From the NCBI RefSeq assembly GCF_020382885.2, contig NC_058503.1, positions 20,903,535 through 20,967,534 of the forward strand: 64,000 nt of DNA. Reading direction: 5' to 3'. The notes beneath the pieces were generated by a model that had not been told where the DNA came from, ran no database searches, and saw only the letters and a program-made list of their open reading frames with translations. Made by a program: the position numbers and the translations under genes. This document shows, piece after piece, positions 62,516 to 64,000 of the stretch (positions are counted from its first letter, which is position 1; each line of letters starts with the position of its first letter). This DNA is from Scatophagus argus. Taxonomy: Eukaryota > Chordata > Actinopteri > Scatophagidae.

Positions 62516-63416
62516 AAAGTTTGGTAGAGATGACTTGCTTTTATTAGACACAAGGCAGTTTTATGTTGTTTATCAGGAGGAAATTCTGATCAGAGTCTGA
62601 TACATGAAAAGCAAACACAGCAAACATGGCGTCCCATCACTCAGAAGCTTTAAAACAGAGAAATTGGAATGTGAAGCGCTGAACTGAACTGATCGTGATG
62701 AGACTCGGCAGCAGGATGAAGGTCTCCAGGCGGCAGCTCGTCTTGTGTCTCCTCCCATCCAGACGTCTTCACCTCAGAGTCGCTGCTGCAGGAGCTGCTG
62801 GAGGACGACAGCAGAGACAAACTCTGTCAGTTCACTCAGTCAGTCAGCTCTTTAGGTCGTGAATTCATGATTTAATGGAATATCAGTAACACTTCAAATA
62901 AATTCCTTCTTGTTTCTTCCATTTCTTTCTTTCTTTTCGAGGGCAGCAAAAACCATCTGTGAACTTAAGACTGACGGCTCGCGTCCAGCAGACGCAGAGC
63001 AACGTTAGCGTCCATTAGGAGTCGTGTCTCTGTCTGCCACAGAGGCTGCATGAGGAAATGTTCACATGTGTCGTCTTTGGAACAGCTGAACCAGTTGGAC
63101 TTGAAAGACCAAAAGAGATCAAATCAAAATGATTTAAGTTCTTCCTTTCAGGATCATTTTTGTCGAATGAAAAATTTTTTTTAACAATGTGGGTTGTGAC
63201 TCTCAGTTGTATTGGACTGATGAAATTGAAATTAGTATGCCTGAAACGTAACTCAGTTAGACTCAATGATGATCACATTTATATTCACATTTAAATAAAC
63301 TGGATCTTACCCTGACTGCCAAGGACCTGCAGCCACATCCACCAGGCCCTGGTCCTCACCATGGACGTGGGGGTGTGGGATAGCACACATATGAAGGCGG
63401 AGGAGGGCAGGGTGGA
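62515..63416 (-). pseudogene. Array copy G: 5'-truncated copy of a B/D-type gene
   Basis: On the minus strand it keeps the poly(A) signal (62545-62540), the last exon (from about 62797), the intron and the 3' part of the Pro-rich exon (63416-63311, with donor at 63311/63310). The intron (about 62920-63160) is closest to copy B. The exon piece, encoding the CPPPPSYVCYP region, is closest to D/E. Sequence beyond 63416 is unrelated, so promoter, leader, start codon and head are gone. Confidence 0.8.
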
Positions 63417-63460
63417 TAATTCACTTTTTAAATATCACAGTTGTCTTGACTCAGGGATCT

Positions 63461-63895
63461 CTAAATGTGGTGATTTTGAATGTCTTTGATAAACTGAAGC
63501 TTGGAGTGTTCCTCTGTGCACTGGAGAAAATTCTCAGACTTCTTAAGCTCAGTAAACCAAAAAGCTTCTTGGGTTAGCTGAAAAAACATGTCATCAAAAG
63601 CTGAAAACTGTGCTGTTTTTCTGAGCTCATGACAAGACAGGTGGTTCTCACAGGCCAGTGATGTTAATCTCACACAGTGGAAGAATGTTATTTTATCAAC
63701 ACAACCACTGGAGCGAGCCTGCCAGGCCATTTTCCGGGTTGTTTCCAGGCAGTTTGGTAGTTTTCTGAAAATCACTTGCTGGTTTTGTAGTAGAGTCACC
63801 ACCAGTGATGGTGGACACATCACAGACCAGCCCTCCCATTGTTGTATATGACCTGACTTTGCATCACACAACTGAAGACCATCACAGTGTATCAT
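63461..63895 (-). CDS. Unrecognised 144-codon open frame
   Basis: A minus-strand frame with a mixed, globular-looking composition (many Cys, Phe, Leu and Lys; for example TRKMAWQARSSGCVDKITFF). It has no family match that I can name and ends HHI. It lies right where copy G is cut off, next to a SINE head. It could be one exon of a gene reaching past the window, an old gene fragment, or chance. Confidence 0.2.
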   Translation of the reverse strand: MIHCDGLQLCDAKSGHIQQWEGWSVMCPPSLVVTLLQNQQVIFRKLPNCLETTRKMAWQARSSGCVDKITFFHCVRLTSLACENHLSCHELRKTAQFSAFDDMFFQLTQEAFWFTELKKSENFLQCTEEHSKLQFIKDIQNHHI

Positions 63896-63909
63896 TAGAT
63901 AACATTGGT

Positions 63910-64000
63910 TGCGTGCAGCCGTGGCCTAGAGGTTGGCGAAGCGGCTTGTGATCAGAAGGTCATTGGTTTGATTCCCCCACTGGATGGGCAGGTAAAATTT
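63910..64000 (+). mobile_element. tRNA-like head of a SINE, cut by window end
   Basis: TGGCCTAGAGGTTGG (A-box-like) and GGTTTGATTCC (B-box-like) with a GGGCAGGTAAAATTT end match the head of the SINE at 58465. The rest lies beyond the window. Confidence 0.75.

Overview
The window is eukaryotic and almost certainly from a teleost fish, probably a percomorph. It has compact multi-exon genes with GT-AG introns and AATAAA signals, tRNA-headed SINEs with a TTC-rich tail, a 5'-truncated LINE and many AC/TG microsatellites. There is no sign of bacterial gene organisation. Protein names rest on comparison with remembered human and vertebrate family members; no database was searched.

The left and centre (about 4.6-37.9 kb) hold four well-conserved housekeeping genes in two divergent pairs. 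cnot9 (minus) and usp37 (plus) sit head to head around a bidirectional promoter at about 8.85-9.3 kb. ybey (minus) and mcm3ap/GANP (plus) sit head to head around a second one at about 22.8-23.3 kb. usp37 and ybey converge between 20.2 and 21.4 kb. For all four, the exons read from the sequence sum to whole codon numbers: 299, 957, 168 and 2068 aa. They serve mRNA deadenylation, cell-cycle deubiquitination, mitochondrial rRNA maturation and nuclear mRNA export. An intron of mcm3ap carries a 1.7 kb piggyBac-like non-autonomous element. The first 4.6 kb show no recognisable gene.

The right part (about 40.5-63.4 kb) is an accessory region: a tandem and inverted array of small Pro/Cys/Gly-rich genes, called A (+), B (+), C (-), D (+), E (+), F (+) and the truncated G (-). 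Each intact copy has a TATA box, a non-coding first exon, a tiny start-codon exon, one proline/cysteine-rich exon and a final exon. Copies C and F encode a full protein: a Pro-rich head, a Cys/His/Lys cluster and a Ser5-Cys-Ser2-Asp-Ser-Asp tail. That architecture resembles vertebrate PRR13 (proline-rich protein 13). In A, B, D and E an earlier stop shortens the protein to 63-86 aa, and the old tail exon is now 3' UTR. The array grew by inversion (the B/C tail-to-tail module reappears reversed as F/G) and by a recent 3,745-bp tandem duplication (D to E). Scattered SINEs, a LINE 3' end and simple repeats fill the space between. The array is the best candidate in the window for something undescribed.
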